Shown here one piece after another: positions 21,520 to 33,369 of a stretch of DNA of 64,000 bases. Both the position numbers and the translations under genes were made by a program. Position 1 is the stretch's first letter, and each line of letters starts with the position of its first letter. Under the pieces are notes generated by a model, which worked only from the letters and a program-made list of their open reading frames with translations, did no database searches and had not been told where the DNA came from. Location of the stretch: contig CM051458.1 of the NCBI GenBank assembly GCA_028274465.1, positions 17,375,566 through 17,439,565 on the forward strand. The letters run 5' to 3'. The DNA comes from Plantago ovata (lineage: Eukaryota; Streptophyta; Magnoliopsida; Lamiales; Plantaginaceae).

Positions 21520-23180
21520 GCGCAGACAGGAGTCAAGCCAAAGACTTTAAACAATGGCGCTATCCGGGAGGCAACTCGGTGTTTTTATCGCTTTTTTACC
21601 GCTTTAATGCATGCATATCATTGTGTTTTATTTTATATTTTCGTATTTTTTGGTTTCTCACGAGTTTCCTTGAGTCCTATAAGTTACAGGTACAAGCTGG
21701 CTCTCACCTTAAATCCACTTTCGACGTTCGGGACGAGCGACGACGTTCAGGTTTGGGGGGGGGGGGTTATCGCCGGGTATTTCTATACTTGTTTTACTTA
21801 TGATTACTCGTGAAACCTTTTGTTTGCATTTGCACGTTTACTGCTTTCTTAGTTTTTTAGGTTGCATTCACTACATTCATCGTAGGATAGTGTTGCATGT
21901 TTTGTATGGAGTTTATTGCCGAATTTTTTGAACTTTTTTATTGGGTAGATCAACTTACTATGCCATTAATCATATGCTTCATATCTATGAATTGTTTGAG
22001 GTTTTTCTCGCTTGGCTTGTCACATTTATGTATTGCACTTAGTTAAGCTTGGTAGTCTCGACATCACTTAGTGGTGTTTTCTCTACTGCGGTTCACGAAG
22101 GCCTTTATAATAGGATGATGCATGATAGGGTCTTATGGTTGTTTTCCCGAGTAATTATGTACCTAAGAGGCAACAAGTCTTCACCATGCTTTGAGATTGC
22201 TAAATGCCTAGGAAGGAGGTAGTGTGAGGTTGTGTGATCCTTTGTTTATAACCTATTCTTCCGAATAGGTTTGGGGAGGGGGTTACACCATCATTAGACT
22301 TGTTTTTCGTTTTTTATTTCCGTATTGTGAGTTTGTTTTTTCCTTTTCCGTAAATTTTGTACTCCAACCTATTCTTTCGAATAGGTTTGGGGAAGTCATG
22401 TGAGTCATTTTGGTTCTCTTTTTGTGGTGCTACTGCTGGCTAACGAAAAGTTCGAAAAAAAAAAGAGAAAAGAAAATTCCAGGAAAAAAGAAAAAAGAAA
22501 AAAACAAACTGGAAAGGAAAAAAAAAGAAAAAAAAGAAAAGACCCCAAAAAAGCAAAGAAGGGTCCAAAAAAAGGAAAGCCAAATAGCAGTTTAGCAAAG
22601 TGTTCTGTCTCATTTTCCAATTCTTGTAATGTTCGTAATCGTGTTTGTAATTTTCTATTTTTTGTCTTTTGCTTTTGAGTGTCATCTGTTCTAGACCACC
22701 CTCGTCCTGCCATTCAGGAAGTGGTGAATAGCTTAAGACTTTGCTTGAGAGATGGATAGAATAGGGGAGTGTTATCTTTTATAGGGAACCCTCCTTCGTT
22801 TGTTGAGAGCCAGTACTGGTTCGACCTCTTTGAGGGAAAGTCTTAAACTTGGTGAACAACAGTAAGTCCTCAGATTCATAGGCACGGGACAACCATTTGT
22901 ATCTTAGCATGCTTCTTTACGTCGTCACCGACTAGGTCCAGGTAGAGAATATTACGAGAGACTATCTTGTCTTGACATAAGTGCTTATGTGGATGTGTAT
23001 AAGTCAATCGAGGTATTCTTCAACCTATATTCATGCTTTGATTTATATGGTTTTTGTTCATATGTTTTTTGATAGATTCAGTGGATTAGTTCATTTTATT
23101 TGGCATGAGACTCCATTTTATGTGTTGCATTGTTTTTGGATTAGTTCATTTTATTTGGCATGAGACTCCATTTTATGAGA
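21520..23180 (+). other. E3 3' noncoding region
   Basis: In order: the post-gag hairpin (arms CCGGG/CTCGG, 21564-21579) followed by a T run; a hairpin-G12 block (G run 21755-21766); PPT-like hairpins at 22250-22271 and 22366-22387, each followed by TTTGGGGA; a purine-rich tract with a Lys-rich ORF (22400-22678); and a direct duplication of a 50-60 bp block ending near 23118 and again near 23177. The true polypurine tract and the first bases of the LTR have been deleted at the right edge. Confidence 0.6.
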
Positions 23181-23764
23181 CTTTCATTTGAGTCTTTTTC
23201 ACCTATTTTAGCTATCCTCTATGTTAATTTAGCTATATTTTAGTGCATTTTATTAGAATAGTGTCACGTTTCCCTTTAGTCTTTATTTTACAGGTTTTGG
23301 TTGAAAAACAAGGTTTTCCGGGCAATTATATTGAAGTAGACAAGGAATTGGTGTTCCAGAAGCCTAATTGGAGTATATGAAAGATTCCGGATAGGATTTG
23401 AAGTCTAGGGGTCAAATCTGGAGGCTAGAAGGTCGCTAGAAGTCAGAAACCGAGTCCGAAAAGGGGAAGAAATCCAAAAACGCGTTCTGGGCCGAAAAAC
23501 ACTCCCGGGCGAGTCGCCCGGGACGTGGGGCGAATCGTCCGGTGTGTGGGGCCCTTCGCCCCACACAATTCGAAAGCCTATATATAGTTGCTCAGTTTTC
23601 TCCGTTTTTCATACTTCTCCAGACCTTTTCTCTCACCTTTCTCAGTAGTTTTAGATAGGAATTTCCCAGAGCCTGTTCTGGGGGTTCTTAGCTTAGGAGA
23701 TACTTTTTCTTAGCAGTTTGGAGCTTGTAAGATCGCGATCGGAGATTGACAACCTTCGGTAACT
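23181..23764 (+). repeat. E3 3' LTR remnant (U3 and R only)
   Basis: Starts within U3 (GAGACTTTCATTTGAGTC; the terminal TGATGAATG is gone). It contains a GC cluster (23504-23567), TATA (near 23579-23587) and the leader hairpin (23659-23686), and breaks off at TTCGGTAAC where the minus-strand E4L LTR begins. Confidence 0.75.
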
Positions 23765-26592
23765 TGATGAACCGGAATTTGTCAGATTCTAATTATCAAA
23801 TAAATTTGTATTTAGCCAAAGGTAATTCACAACTACCACAAAAACCGTAGTGTAGCAGTAGAATAACCTCGAGTGTCGATCTCTAAGGACTATAACTAGC
23901 TTTATCTAATCTAACTTAAGAATATAAAACAGCAAACGACTTAGCAAAGGTTTTTTCTTAACAGATAATGGAGATTGGTGATAGTATGGCCATTCAAAGC
24001 ATAACGGGTTAATAATCATGCATAAATTCCTCGGTCTTGCATGGAGATCTTTGATCAATGAATTGTCCAATTGTGTTCCGTAATTATTCAGCACTACGAA
24101 GATATAGATTTAGATAGATCAAAGAAATAAAGCAATAACTCAGAGTATAATGCGCGATATAGCCATTAGCATAATTATCAACCCTTCGCTAAGAAATCAC
24201 ATACTATCACCAACGAGAAGTTTAGATACTCATAGTTGTCATGCAATCAACAGAAATCATACCACGAATGAATGAAAACATGATGAAAGATATATAAATA
24301 TAAATAGAAAAACTGTAAGATACAATGTTACCGAAGGTTGTCAATCTCAGAAGAATCGCGATCATACAAGCTCCAAACTGCTAAGAAAAAGTATCTCCTA
24401 AGCTAAGAACCCCCAGAACAGGCTCTGGGAAATTCCTACCTAAAACTATTGAGAAAGGTGAGAGAAAAGGCCTGGAAAAGTATGAAAAACGGAGAAAACT
24501 GAGCAACTATATATAGGCTTTCAAATTGTGTGGGGCGAAGGGCCCCACACACCTGGCGATTCGCCTGGTGTGGGGCGATTCGCCCCACGTCCCGGGCGAC
24601 TCGCCCGGGAGTGTTTTTCGGTCCAGAACGTGTTTTCCACGCGTTTTTGGATTTCTTCCCCTTTTTGGACTCGGTTTCTGACTTCTAGTGACCTTCTAGC
24701 CTCCAGATTCGACCCCTAGACTTCAAATCCTATCCGGAATCTTTCAAATACTCCAATTAGGCTTCTGGAACACCAATTCCTTGTCTACTTCAATATAATT
24801 GCCCGGAAAACCTCGTTTTTCAACCAAAACCTATAAATTAAAAACTAAAGGGAAACGTGACACTATTCTAATAAAATGCACTAAAATATAGCTAAATTAA
24901 CATAGAGGATAGCTAAAATAGGTGAAAAGGACCCAAATGAAAGCGTAAAATACACATTCATCAAATTCCCCAAACCGAACCTTTGCTTGTCCTCAAGCAA
25001 CTAAGCTAGACTCTAATGCAAAAAACAATGGAACACAAAAAATGGAGTCTCATGGCAAATGAAATGAACTATCTATCGTATCTATCAAAAAACATATGAA
25101 CATAAACCATACAAATCATAGCATGAATATAGGTTGAAGAATGCCTCGATTGTCTCATACACATCCAGATAAGCACTTATGTCAAGACAAGATAGTCTCT
25201 AGTAACATTCTCTACTTGGACCTAGTCAGTGACGACGTAATGAAACATGTTAAGATACGAATGGTAGTCTCGTGCCTATGAAACTGAGGTCTTACTGCTG
25301 TTCACCAAGTTAACACTTTTCCTCAAAGACGTCGAACCAGTACTGGCTCTCATCAAACGAAGGAGGGTTCCCTATAAAAGATAACACTCCCCTATTCTAC
25401 CCATCTCTCAAGCAAAGCCTTAAGCTATTCACCACTTCCTGAATGGCAGGAAGAGGGTGGTCTAGAACAGATGACACTAAAAAACAAAAGACAAAAAATT
25501 ACAACACGATTACGAACATTACAAGAATTGGAAAATGAGACACAACACTTTGCTAAACTGCTATTTGGCTTTCTTTTGTTTGGACCCTTCTTTTCTTTTC
25601 TTTTGGGGTCTTTTCTCTTTCTTATTCTGTTTTTTCTTTTTTTTCTTTTCTAGTTTTTTCTTTTTTCTGGAATTTTCTTTTTCTTTTTTTTTGATTTTTT
25701 TAGCCAGCAGTAGCATAACGAAAAAGAAACAAAATGACTCACAAACGACTTCCCCAAACCTATTCGAAAGAATAGGTTGGAGTACAAAATTTACGAGAAA
25801 GGATAAATAAACTCACAACACAGAATTGAAAAACGAAAAACAAGTCTAATGATAGTGTAACCCCCTCCCCAAACCTATTCGAAAGAATAGATTGCAAACA
25901 AAGGATCACACAATCTCACACTACCTCCTTTCTAGGCATTTAGCAATCTCCAAGCATGGTGATGACTTGTTGCCTCTTAGGTACATAATTACTCGGGAAA
26001 ACAACCATAAGACCCTAACATGCATCATCCTATTATAAAGGCCTTCGTGAACCGCAGTAGAGAAAACACCACTAAGTGATGTTGAGACTACCAAGCATAA
26101 CTAAGTGCAATACATAAATGTGACAAGCCAAGCGAGGAAAACCTCAAACAAATTCATAGACATGAAGCATATGATTAATGGCATAGTTAGTTAATCTACC
26201 CAATAAAAAAGTTCAAAAAATTTGGCAATAAACTCATATAAAACATGCAAGACTGTTCTAGGATGAATGTGTGAATGCAACCTAAAAACTAAGAAAGCAG
26301 TAAACGTGCAAATGCAAATGCAGACGGATAAGACATGCAAGGTACTATACTCATAACCTAGCCAATTCAGCTCTAAACATCAATGACAAGCTCTAAACCA
26401 ATCAATGTCAAGCTTCAAACAAACACACACTAGATCACTTAAACCCATCCCCCCTCATCATTTTAAAGTTAGTCCCTAGCAGTAGGAATGAGGAAATAAG
26501 ATGTGATACTAGATGTGGACCCCGGCACCACCGCATGGTTTGGGCCTCGGTCGGCTGAGTATGCTGCTTGTAAGTTATTGGGACTGCTCTGG
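23765..26592 (-). mobile_element. E4L: 3' half of a minus-strand Athila-type element, ending at a gap
   Basis: 3' LTR 23765-24963 (TGATGAACC...TTCATCA), polypurine tract (complement of 24964-24981), then the 3' noncoding region up to the N run. LTR landmarks: GC cluster 24531-24612, TATA 24506-24517, leader hairpin 24417-24445. The LTR belongs to the E2/E7 subfamily, unlike the 5' LTR of E4R across the gap. The noncoding part has PPT-like hairpins at 25757-25778 and 25872-25893 and a pyrimidine-rich block on the plus strand. Near 26543 it reaches the cassette boundary CGGTCGGCTGAGTATGC, after which only about 40 bp remain before the gap. Confidence 0.75.
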
Positions 26593-26692
26593 NNNNNNNN
26601 NNNNNNNNNNNNNNNNNNNNNNNNNNNNNNNNNNNNNNNNNNNNNNNNNNNNNNNNNNNNNNNNNNNNNNNNNNNNNNNNNNNNNNNNNNNN
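26593..26692. other. Assembly gap (100 N)
   Basis: Exactly 100 N, a conventional placeholder of unknown true length. The LTR subfamilies and insertion flanks on the two sides do not match (see findings). Confidence 0.99.
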
Positions 26693-27502
26693 TTCTATCG
26701 TCAAATCCACCAATATTACTTCAACAAACACCAACCATATGCTAGGAAATCAAAGATAAAGACATATTGATAACAAGATATATCATCTAGTGCCAAATAC
26801 CCAAATCAACAATTCAAGCACACAATTGAGCATGGCAATTGATAGTAAATAACATGTCTAATCACCCAAATAACATACCCATGCATCAATAAGCAAATTG
26901 AGCTCAAGTTAGAAAACCCCAAATTCGAAAAATTAGGGTTTAAGGATGATACCTCAGATCTGAAAATCTAACGCATAAGGACGAAATCTGTAGGATCGGG
27001 ATGATATATCATGTATAGGCTTCGATTTAAGATAAGAACACTAAATTTAGTCAAGAATTGAAGAAGTTATGAAGATTTGAAAGTTTAAATCGCGAAATTT
27101 AGTTTTGGGGAAGGCGGAGACGAGAAATGAAGAAAATGAGGTTTTGGGGAAGAAATCCGCGTTTTTAAGTTTCTGAAGCCGTGGGGCGGTCGGCCCCGCG
27201 TGCGGGGCGGTTCGCCCCCCACGTGGGGCGGTTCGCCCCGTGCTCCCCGATGCGGGGAGACGGTTCCTGTCGCCAGAAAATGCGGTTTCAATCCCCGAAA
27301 CCTAATTTTTCAAAAAACCACTCGAAAAATCTCACTCAAACAAAAGCACATACGACACAGATATGAACAAATTCGCATACGAGAAGCAAATAGTTCATGA
27401 ATGAATGCATGCAGAAAAGCAGTAAAGAAAGCGATAAAAATTCCAGGTTGCCTCCCGGATAGCGTCATTGTTTAAAGTCTTTGACTCGACTCGTGTCTGC
27501 GC
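26693..27502 (-). other. E4R post-gag spacer with intron donor and GC cluster
   Basis: Noncoding. It contains the donor CTGAG|GTATCA at 26952 (sense), matching E1 and E8; the acceptor side is lost in the gap. GC inverted repeats at 27178-27262 have the core CGGTTCG, the same core as this element's LTR. The post-gag hairpin lies at 27443-27458. Confidence 0.5.
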
Positions 27503-29654
27503 CTATCTCTTCTTTTTGCGGGTACTAGGCTTCCCCTTCATTGATCTCCTCTCCATGCCACGAACCTGTGAATAAGAAAGAATATAGGCTGCAAGACCAC
27601 AATAGTGAGTAGTAATATCAGGCGGTTCAGGTGGATCTGGTATGGCTCGCAACACGTGTTGCTTGCCATCTACTTCGATGGTGCAAGTTCTTTGGTAGAT
27701 GTCCATCACGGAGCGTAGTTTAGTCAAGAACGTTTGCCCTAAGAGTATGACATCCCCCGTTCCAGGTGCAGACGCCGGCATAACTACAAAATTGGTGTAT
27801 ATAGATGCTTCACCAATCTTGACCAACACATTTTTCACAACGCCCTCGGGTCTCATAAAGGATCCATCTGCCAGTTGCACAATAGCCCTTTGATCAGATA
27901 GTTTTCCAAGGTTGCTCTTTTCAAACACATTCAAAGGGATTATGTTTGAGTAGGATCCCGTGTCTAGTGTGGCACGGACATCTTCAAGCTCACCAATCCC
28001 TACCTTAACATCGAAACTTTTAGGGAGTGGTTCGGGATCCTCTTGCTCCTCATCACTTGCGTCAGAATCGAGGTCCTTCTCTTCTTCCTCAGCCTGTAGA
28101 AGTTCTTCCTTCATGCAACACTCGCACCTAACAATCTTCTTGATGGTGATTTCGTCAAGTACATCACCAGCCAATGTAATGGCATTCGACTTCACAATGT
28201 TGCTAGGCAGTTTGCCTTGTTCCCTACTTGCTCCTCGGTCGATGAACTCTTGCATCTTCTGATGGGCAAGCCTAGTGCTCTCTTCCAACCTATCAAGCCT
28301 TGCCCTAGTCTTCTCAGAATCTTCTTCATAACGTTTGAGAAAACTTTGTGTGTGATCAACCATCTTTTCCAAGTTCTCCATCAGCTGAGCCGTCTTCGAC
28401 TTCGGTGGCTCTTTCGGAGCGGGGTTTTTGCAGTGGTCATTACCATAGTTTAGCCTACTACGGTCTTGGTTAGGTCCATAAGTTTGGTTAGTCCGGTGCA
28501 TATCCTTGATTGTTACGGTATCCTCTTCTCCAAAATCCACCTCGAGGATTCCTACCGTCTTGTCCATAGCTAACTTCTTGAGTGCCAAACTCCGTAGCAA
28601 AGGCTTCTTCTTCACCTCCTCGAGCCCAGTTTCCATCATCGTATGCCAGCTCCGATCTACACATATGAGCCCCATGCCCATAGTTCTTGCATATTCGGCA
28701 TACTTCGTTCGAAACAGTTGTTCCGGTGGCGCTCTTGAGGACTTGCTTCAATTCGTTGGTAAAGCACTCGAATTGATCCCCATTCCCCCTATACATAGGG
28801 GCTACTTGAGTTGGTGGATCTTCAGGTCCACGTCTCCTAACCATTGCTCTTGGGTCCTTGAACTACGAACCCTTAGCAAGCCTTTCGAAAACAGCCCTGA
28901 CGGCTTCTGCGGTTTCCTCCCAAATATTGCCTCGGCATTGGAAATCCACCACTTGTTGGTTCTCGAAGGTTAGTCCATTGTAGAAGTGTTGGACTAGGTC
29001 GGAAAGTTCAAAACCATGGTGAGGGCACTTGTTCGTGAGATCTTGGAACCTCTCAAACGCGGTGTAGATGGTCTCATCATAGTCCTGCTTGAATCCAGTG
29101 ATCTGCGCCTTTAGCGCGGTAGTCAAGGTGTGAGGGAAGTATTTCTCCATGAAAGCTGAAAAAACCTTCTCCCAAGTGTCCAGCGAGCCGGCTGGTAGAG
29201 AACTCAGCCATGACTTGGCTCTGTCGCCAAGTCCCATAGAAAAAACCTTCATCCTCAACTCATCGTTGTTATGTCAGCTCCGGGTCGTGGGAGTTGGTTG
29301 ACGAAATCGTTGATATCGTGCAAGTACCCATCACATCTTCCCTTGATAAGCCATAGAACCTCGGAAGTTGTTGGAATGCGTGGTTCTTGATCTCCAGATC
29401 TCGGGTTGCGGATGAAAGAACAATCGCCGGTCCCTCATACAATCCTTGGTGGGTTGAACCCATGCCTTCAGTGGTCTAGCTTCTGCCATTTCGTCGATTT
29501 CCTTGAAAAGAATGTGTAGAGATTCAGAGAAATCGATATCCTCCATTTCCTCTAGTGCGCGCCTTTCAAGTAGTCACCTTCTTTGGTGGTAGACTCTGTC
29601 GATCTGAGCAATTGAATCAGCAAGCGATGTTCCTGCACAACGTGTATGCGGCAT
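27503..29654 (-). pseudogene. gag: Gag-protease, type A (E4R copy)
   Basis: ATG at 29654 opens MPHTRCAGTSLADSIAQIDRVYHQRR, here followed at once by TGA where other copies have Arg. The gag domain is spread over shifted frames down to about 28863 (KVFSMGLGDRAKSWL, FMEKYFPHTLTTALK, CPHHGFELSDLVQHFYNGL). The zinc knuckle CRICKNYGHGAHMC is at about 28695. From 28681 a 392-codon open frame carries the coiled-coil linker, the protease active site LDTGSYSNIIP, GTGDVILLG and FLTKLRSVMDIY, and ends at 27503. At least four frame breaks make the whole non-functional, but the protease half is well kept. Confidence 0.8.
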
Positions 29655-29801
29655 ACACTATCTGTAACAGACTAGGAAAGGTGATTAGAAACAGACTAGG
29701 AAAGCATTATCAGAGAGAGATTAAAAAGGAAAACTAAAACTAATAGAATTAGGAATCTAAAGCTGAAAATATAAACAAATTAAACAGAAAAAAGGAGTAT
29801 A

Positions 29802-29820
29802 GTCCCCGGCAACGGCGCCA
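29802..29820 (-). other. Primer-binding site, tRNA-Asp (E4R)
   Basis: In sense, TGGCGCCGTTGCCGGGGAC: an exact complement of the plant tRNA-Asp 3' end over 18 nt. The LTR edge is at 29824. Confidence 0.9.
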
Positions 29821-29823
29821 ATT

Positions 29824-30630
29824 TGATGAACGCGGATGTCGTGCTCCGAATTCAAGCAAATAAATTTGTAATTAGCCAAAGGCAATCCACAACTACAACG
29901 AAAACCGTAGTGTAGCAGTAGAATGACTCGAGTGTCGTTCTCTCAGGACTATAACTAGCTTTATCAAATCTAATTTAGAATATAAAAACAGCAAACAGAT
30001 AGCAAAGGGGGTTTCTAGCAGATAATGGAGATTGGTGATAGTATGATCCTTCTTAACATAACGGGTCGATAATCATGCATAAATTCCTCGGTCTTGCATA
30101 GAGATCTTTGAATCAATTTAGTGTCCTGTTGCAAATATTAAGCACTACGAAGATAATTGGTCTGACAAGTCAATCACTATTGTCCTAATGTGTTCCGTAA
30201 TTATTCAACACTGCGAAGATAATTGGTCTGATGGTCGAAAAGAGTCCAATTGTGCATAATAATTAATACAACATACGAGAATTTAGGTTGTGCCTGATCA
30301 ACGAAATAAAGCAATGACACGGAGTATAATGCGCGATATAGCCATTAGCATGATTATCTTCCCTTCGCTAAGAATTCACATACTACCACCAACGATAAGT
30401 TTAGCTACTCATAATAGGCATGCAATCAACATAAATCATAGAAGAAAACATGTTGAAAGAATATAATAAAATAAGTAGAATAAACTGTAAGATACAAAGT
30501 TACTGAAGGTTGTCAATCTCCGGATGATTGCGATCCTACGAGCTCCAAACTGCTATGAAAAGTATCCCCTAAGGTACGGACCCCCAGAACAGGCTCTGGG
30601 AAGTCCCTACCTAAAACTACAGAGAGAGGT
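29824..30630 (-). repeat. E4R 5' LTR, inner part
   Basis: Starts TGATGAACGCGG and contains the U5/R parts and the leader hairpin (30578-30605; arms extended with GGAC/GTCC). It is interrupted after GAGGT at 30630 by E5 and resumes at 36214. Confidence 0.85.
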
Positions 30631-31899
30631 TGATGAACGTGTCAGATTCAGTCAAATAAATTTTGTTATTTAGCCAAAGGCAATCCACAACTACAACGAA
30701 AACCGTAGTGTAGTAGTAGAATGACTCGAGTGTCGTTCACTCAGGACTATACTAGCTTTATCAAATCTAATTTAGAATATAAAACAGCAGATAGAAAGCA
30801 ATAGGGGGTTTTCAAGCAGATAATGGAGGTTGGTGATAGTATGGTCCTTCTTAACATAATGGGTCGATAATCATGCATAAATTCCTCGGTCTTGCATAGA
30901 GATCTTTGAATGAATCTTGGGTCCTGTTGTAAGTATTGTGCACTACGAAGATAATATGGGTCTGACCTGTCAACAACTAACGTCCTATTGTGTTCCGTAA
31001 TCATTCAACACTACGAAGATAATTTGGTCTGATTGGCCGACAAGTGTCCTAGTGTGCATAATGATCAATACAACATACGAGAATTTTGGTGTTCGACTCA
31101 TCAATGAAATAAAGCAATGACACGGAGTATAATGCGCGATATAGCCATTAGCATGATTATGTTCCCTCGCTAAGAATTCACATACTACCACCAACGATAA
31201 ATTTAGCTACTCATAATGTGCATGCAATCAATAGCAATCATAGAAGAAAACTATATTGAAAGAATATAAAATAAGTAGATAAAAGTTGTAAGATACAAAG
31301 TTACCGAAGGTTGTCAATCTCCGGATGATTGTGATCCTACGTGCTCCAATCTGCTATGAAAAAGTATCCCCTAAGCTATGGAACTCCCAGGAGAGGCCCC
31401 GGGAAGTTCCTACCTAAAACTATAGAGAGAGGTGAGAAAGTAGGCTTGGAAAGATATGATTTTCGGAGAGAAAACTCGCAACTATATATAGGCCCGAAAA
31501 ACTTCTGGGGCGGTTCGCCCGAGAGCTGGGGCGGTTCGCCCCCCAGTATTTCGCGGAATTTACGCGTTTTTCGACGCGGATTTGGATTTCTTCACCTTTT
31601 CGGACTCGGTTTTAGACTTCTAATGGCCTTCTAACTTCCAGATTCGACCCCTAGACTCCAAATCCTATCCGGAAACCTTCAGATACTCCAAATAGGCTTC
31701 TAGAACACCAATTCCTTGTAGACTTCAATATAATTGCCCATAAATCTCCGAATTTCAACCAAAACCTGTAAAATAAAATCTAAAGGGAAACGTGACACTA
31801 TTCTAATAAAATGTACTAAAATATAGCTAAATTAACATAGAGGATAGCTAAATTAGGTGAAAAAGACTCGAATGAAAGTGTAAAATACACATTCATCAA
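30631..31899 (-). repeat. E5 3' LTR
   Basis: TGATGAACGTG...CATTCATCA. GC cluster at 31504-31546 (core CGGTTCG), TATA at 31481-31491, leader hairpin at 31380-31410. In this copy one arm base is changed so that the sense RNA would have a G-U pair where the other LTR has A-U. Confidence 0.9.
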
Positions 31900-33369
31900 A
31901 CTCCCCAAACCGAACCTTTGCTTGTCCTCAAGCAACTAAGCTAGACTCTAATACAAAAAACATGCAAGACTCAAAAATGGAGTTTCATGCCAAATAAAAT
32001 GAACTAAATTACTGAATCTACCAAATAACATATGAACAAAAACCATATAAATCAAAGCATGAATATAGGTTGAAGAATACCTCGATTGACTTATACACAT
32101 CCACATAAGCACTTATGTCAAGACAAGATAGTCTCTCGTAACATTCTCTACCTGGACCTAGTCAGTGACGACGTAATGATGCATGCTAAGATACGAATGG
32201 TTGCCCCGTGCCTATGAAACTGAGGACTTACTGCTGTTCCACCATGTTAAGACTTTCCCTCAAAAGAGGTCGAACCAGTACTGGCTCTCATCAAACGAAG
32301 GAGGGTTCCCTATAAAAGATAACTCTCCCCTATTCTACCCATCTCTCAAGTAAAAATCTTAAGCTATTCACCACTTCCTGAATGGAAGGACAAGGGTGGT
32401 CTAGAACAGATGACAAAAAAGAAAAAAAAAAAAACATGATTACGAACATCACAAAAATGGAAAAGACTCAACACTTTGCTAAACTGCTATTTGGCTTTCT
32501 TTTTTGGACCCTTCTTTGCTTTTTTTTTTTTTTTTTTTGGGTCTTCTCTTTTTTTTTTCTTTTTTCTTTCCAGATTCTTTTTTCATTTTCTTTTTCTCTT
32601 TTTTTCTGGAATTTTTCTTTCTTTTTTTTTTTTCGATTTTTTCTAGCCAGCAGTAGCATAACAAAGAGAGAAACAAAAAGACTCACATGACTTCCCCAAA
32701 CCTATTCGAAAGAATAGGTTGGAGTACAAATTTTACGGAAAAAGGAAAATAAACTCACGATACGAAGAATGAAAAACAGAAACAAGCCTATCATGGTGTA
32801 ACCCCCTCCCCAAACCTATTCGGAAGAATAGGTTATAAACAAAGGATCACACAACCTCACACTACCTCCTTCTTAGGCATTTAGCAATCTCAAAGCATGG
32901 TGAAGACTTGTTGCCTCTTAGGTACATAATTACCCGGGAAAACAACCATAAGACCCTAACATGCATCATCCTATTATAAAGGCCTTCGTGAACCGCAGTA
33001 GAGAAAACACCACTAAGTGATGTCGAGACTACCATGCTTAACTAAGTGCAATACATAAATGTGACAAGCCAAGCGAGAAAAACCTCAAACAAATTCATAG
33101 AGATGAAGCATACGATTAATGGCATAGTTAGTTGATCTACCCAGTAAAAAAGTTCAAAAAATTCGGCAATAAACTCCATATAAAACATGCAAAACTATCC
33201 TAGGAAAAGCAGTAAACGTGCAAATGCAATTAAAAAAAACAAGACTATCGTACTGAACATCACAAAGACAAACAATACTTAACATCATGGTTCACATCCC
33301 ATCCCCCTCATGAAACTTAAGCTAGTCCCTAGCAAAAGAGAATGAGTAAATAAAAAGTGATACTAGATG
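31900..33369 (-). other. E5 3' noncoding region
   Basis: Polypurine tract (complement of 31900-31917), a purine-rich sense tract with a Lys-rich ORF (32468-32686, here with a 19-nt T run on the plus strand), and PPT-like hairpins at 32699-32720 and 32813-32834. No protein domain recognised. Confidence 0.55.

Larger units (their letters stand above)
18306..23764 (+). mobile_element. E3: non-autonomous Athila-type element, gag only
   Basis: 5' LTR 18306-19602, primer site, gag-protease type A (19754-21519), then directly the 3' noncoding region and a truncated 3' LTR (23181-23764). The post-gag spacer jumps from TAATGCATGCAT to the block that in E1 lies downstream of integrase, so the whole pol/env cassette is deleted. 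The 5' LTR resembles a different subfamily from the 3' LTR remnant (for example, GTTGACAAGG versus GTAGACAAGG), indicating recombination. Confidence 0.75.

Noticed and set aside
21755..21766. G12 run in E3 as the functional polypurine tract
   Set aside because: It lies far from the LTR. The functional tract in intact copies is the TTTGGGGAGT adjacent to TGATGAA. It may be a secondary tract, reported as such.
22400..22678. Lys-rich ORF in the 3' region as a basic nucleic-acid-binding protein gene
   Set aside because: The Lys stretch varies freely in length and the ORF is missing in E4L, so I treat it as a purine tract with an incidental ORF.
26435..26770. ORFs spanning the first N run
   Set aside because: They include unknown bases and exist only because N is not read as a stop.
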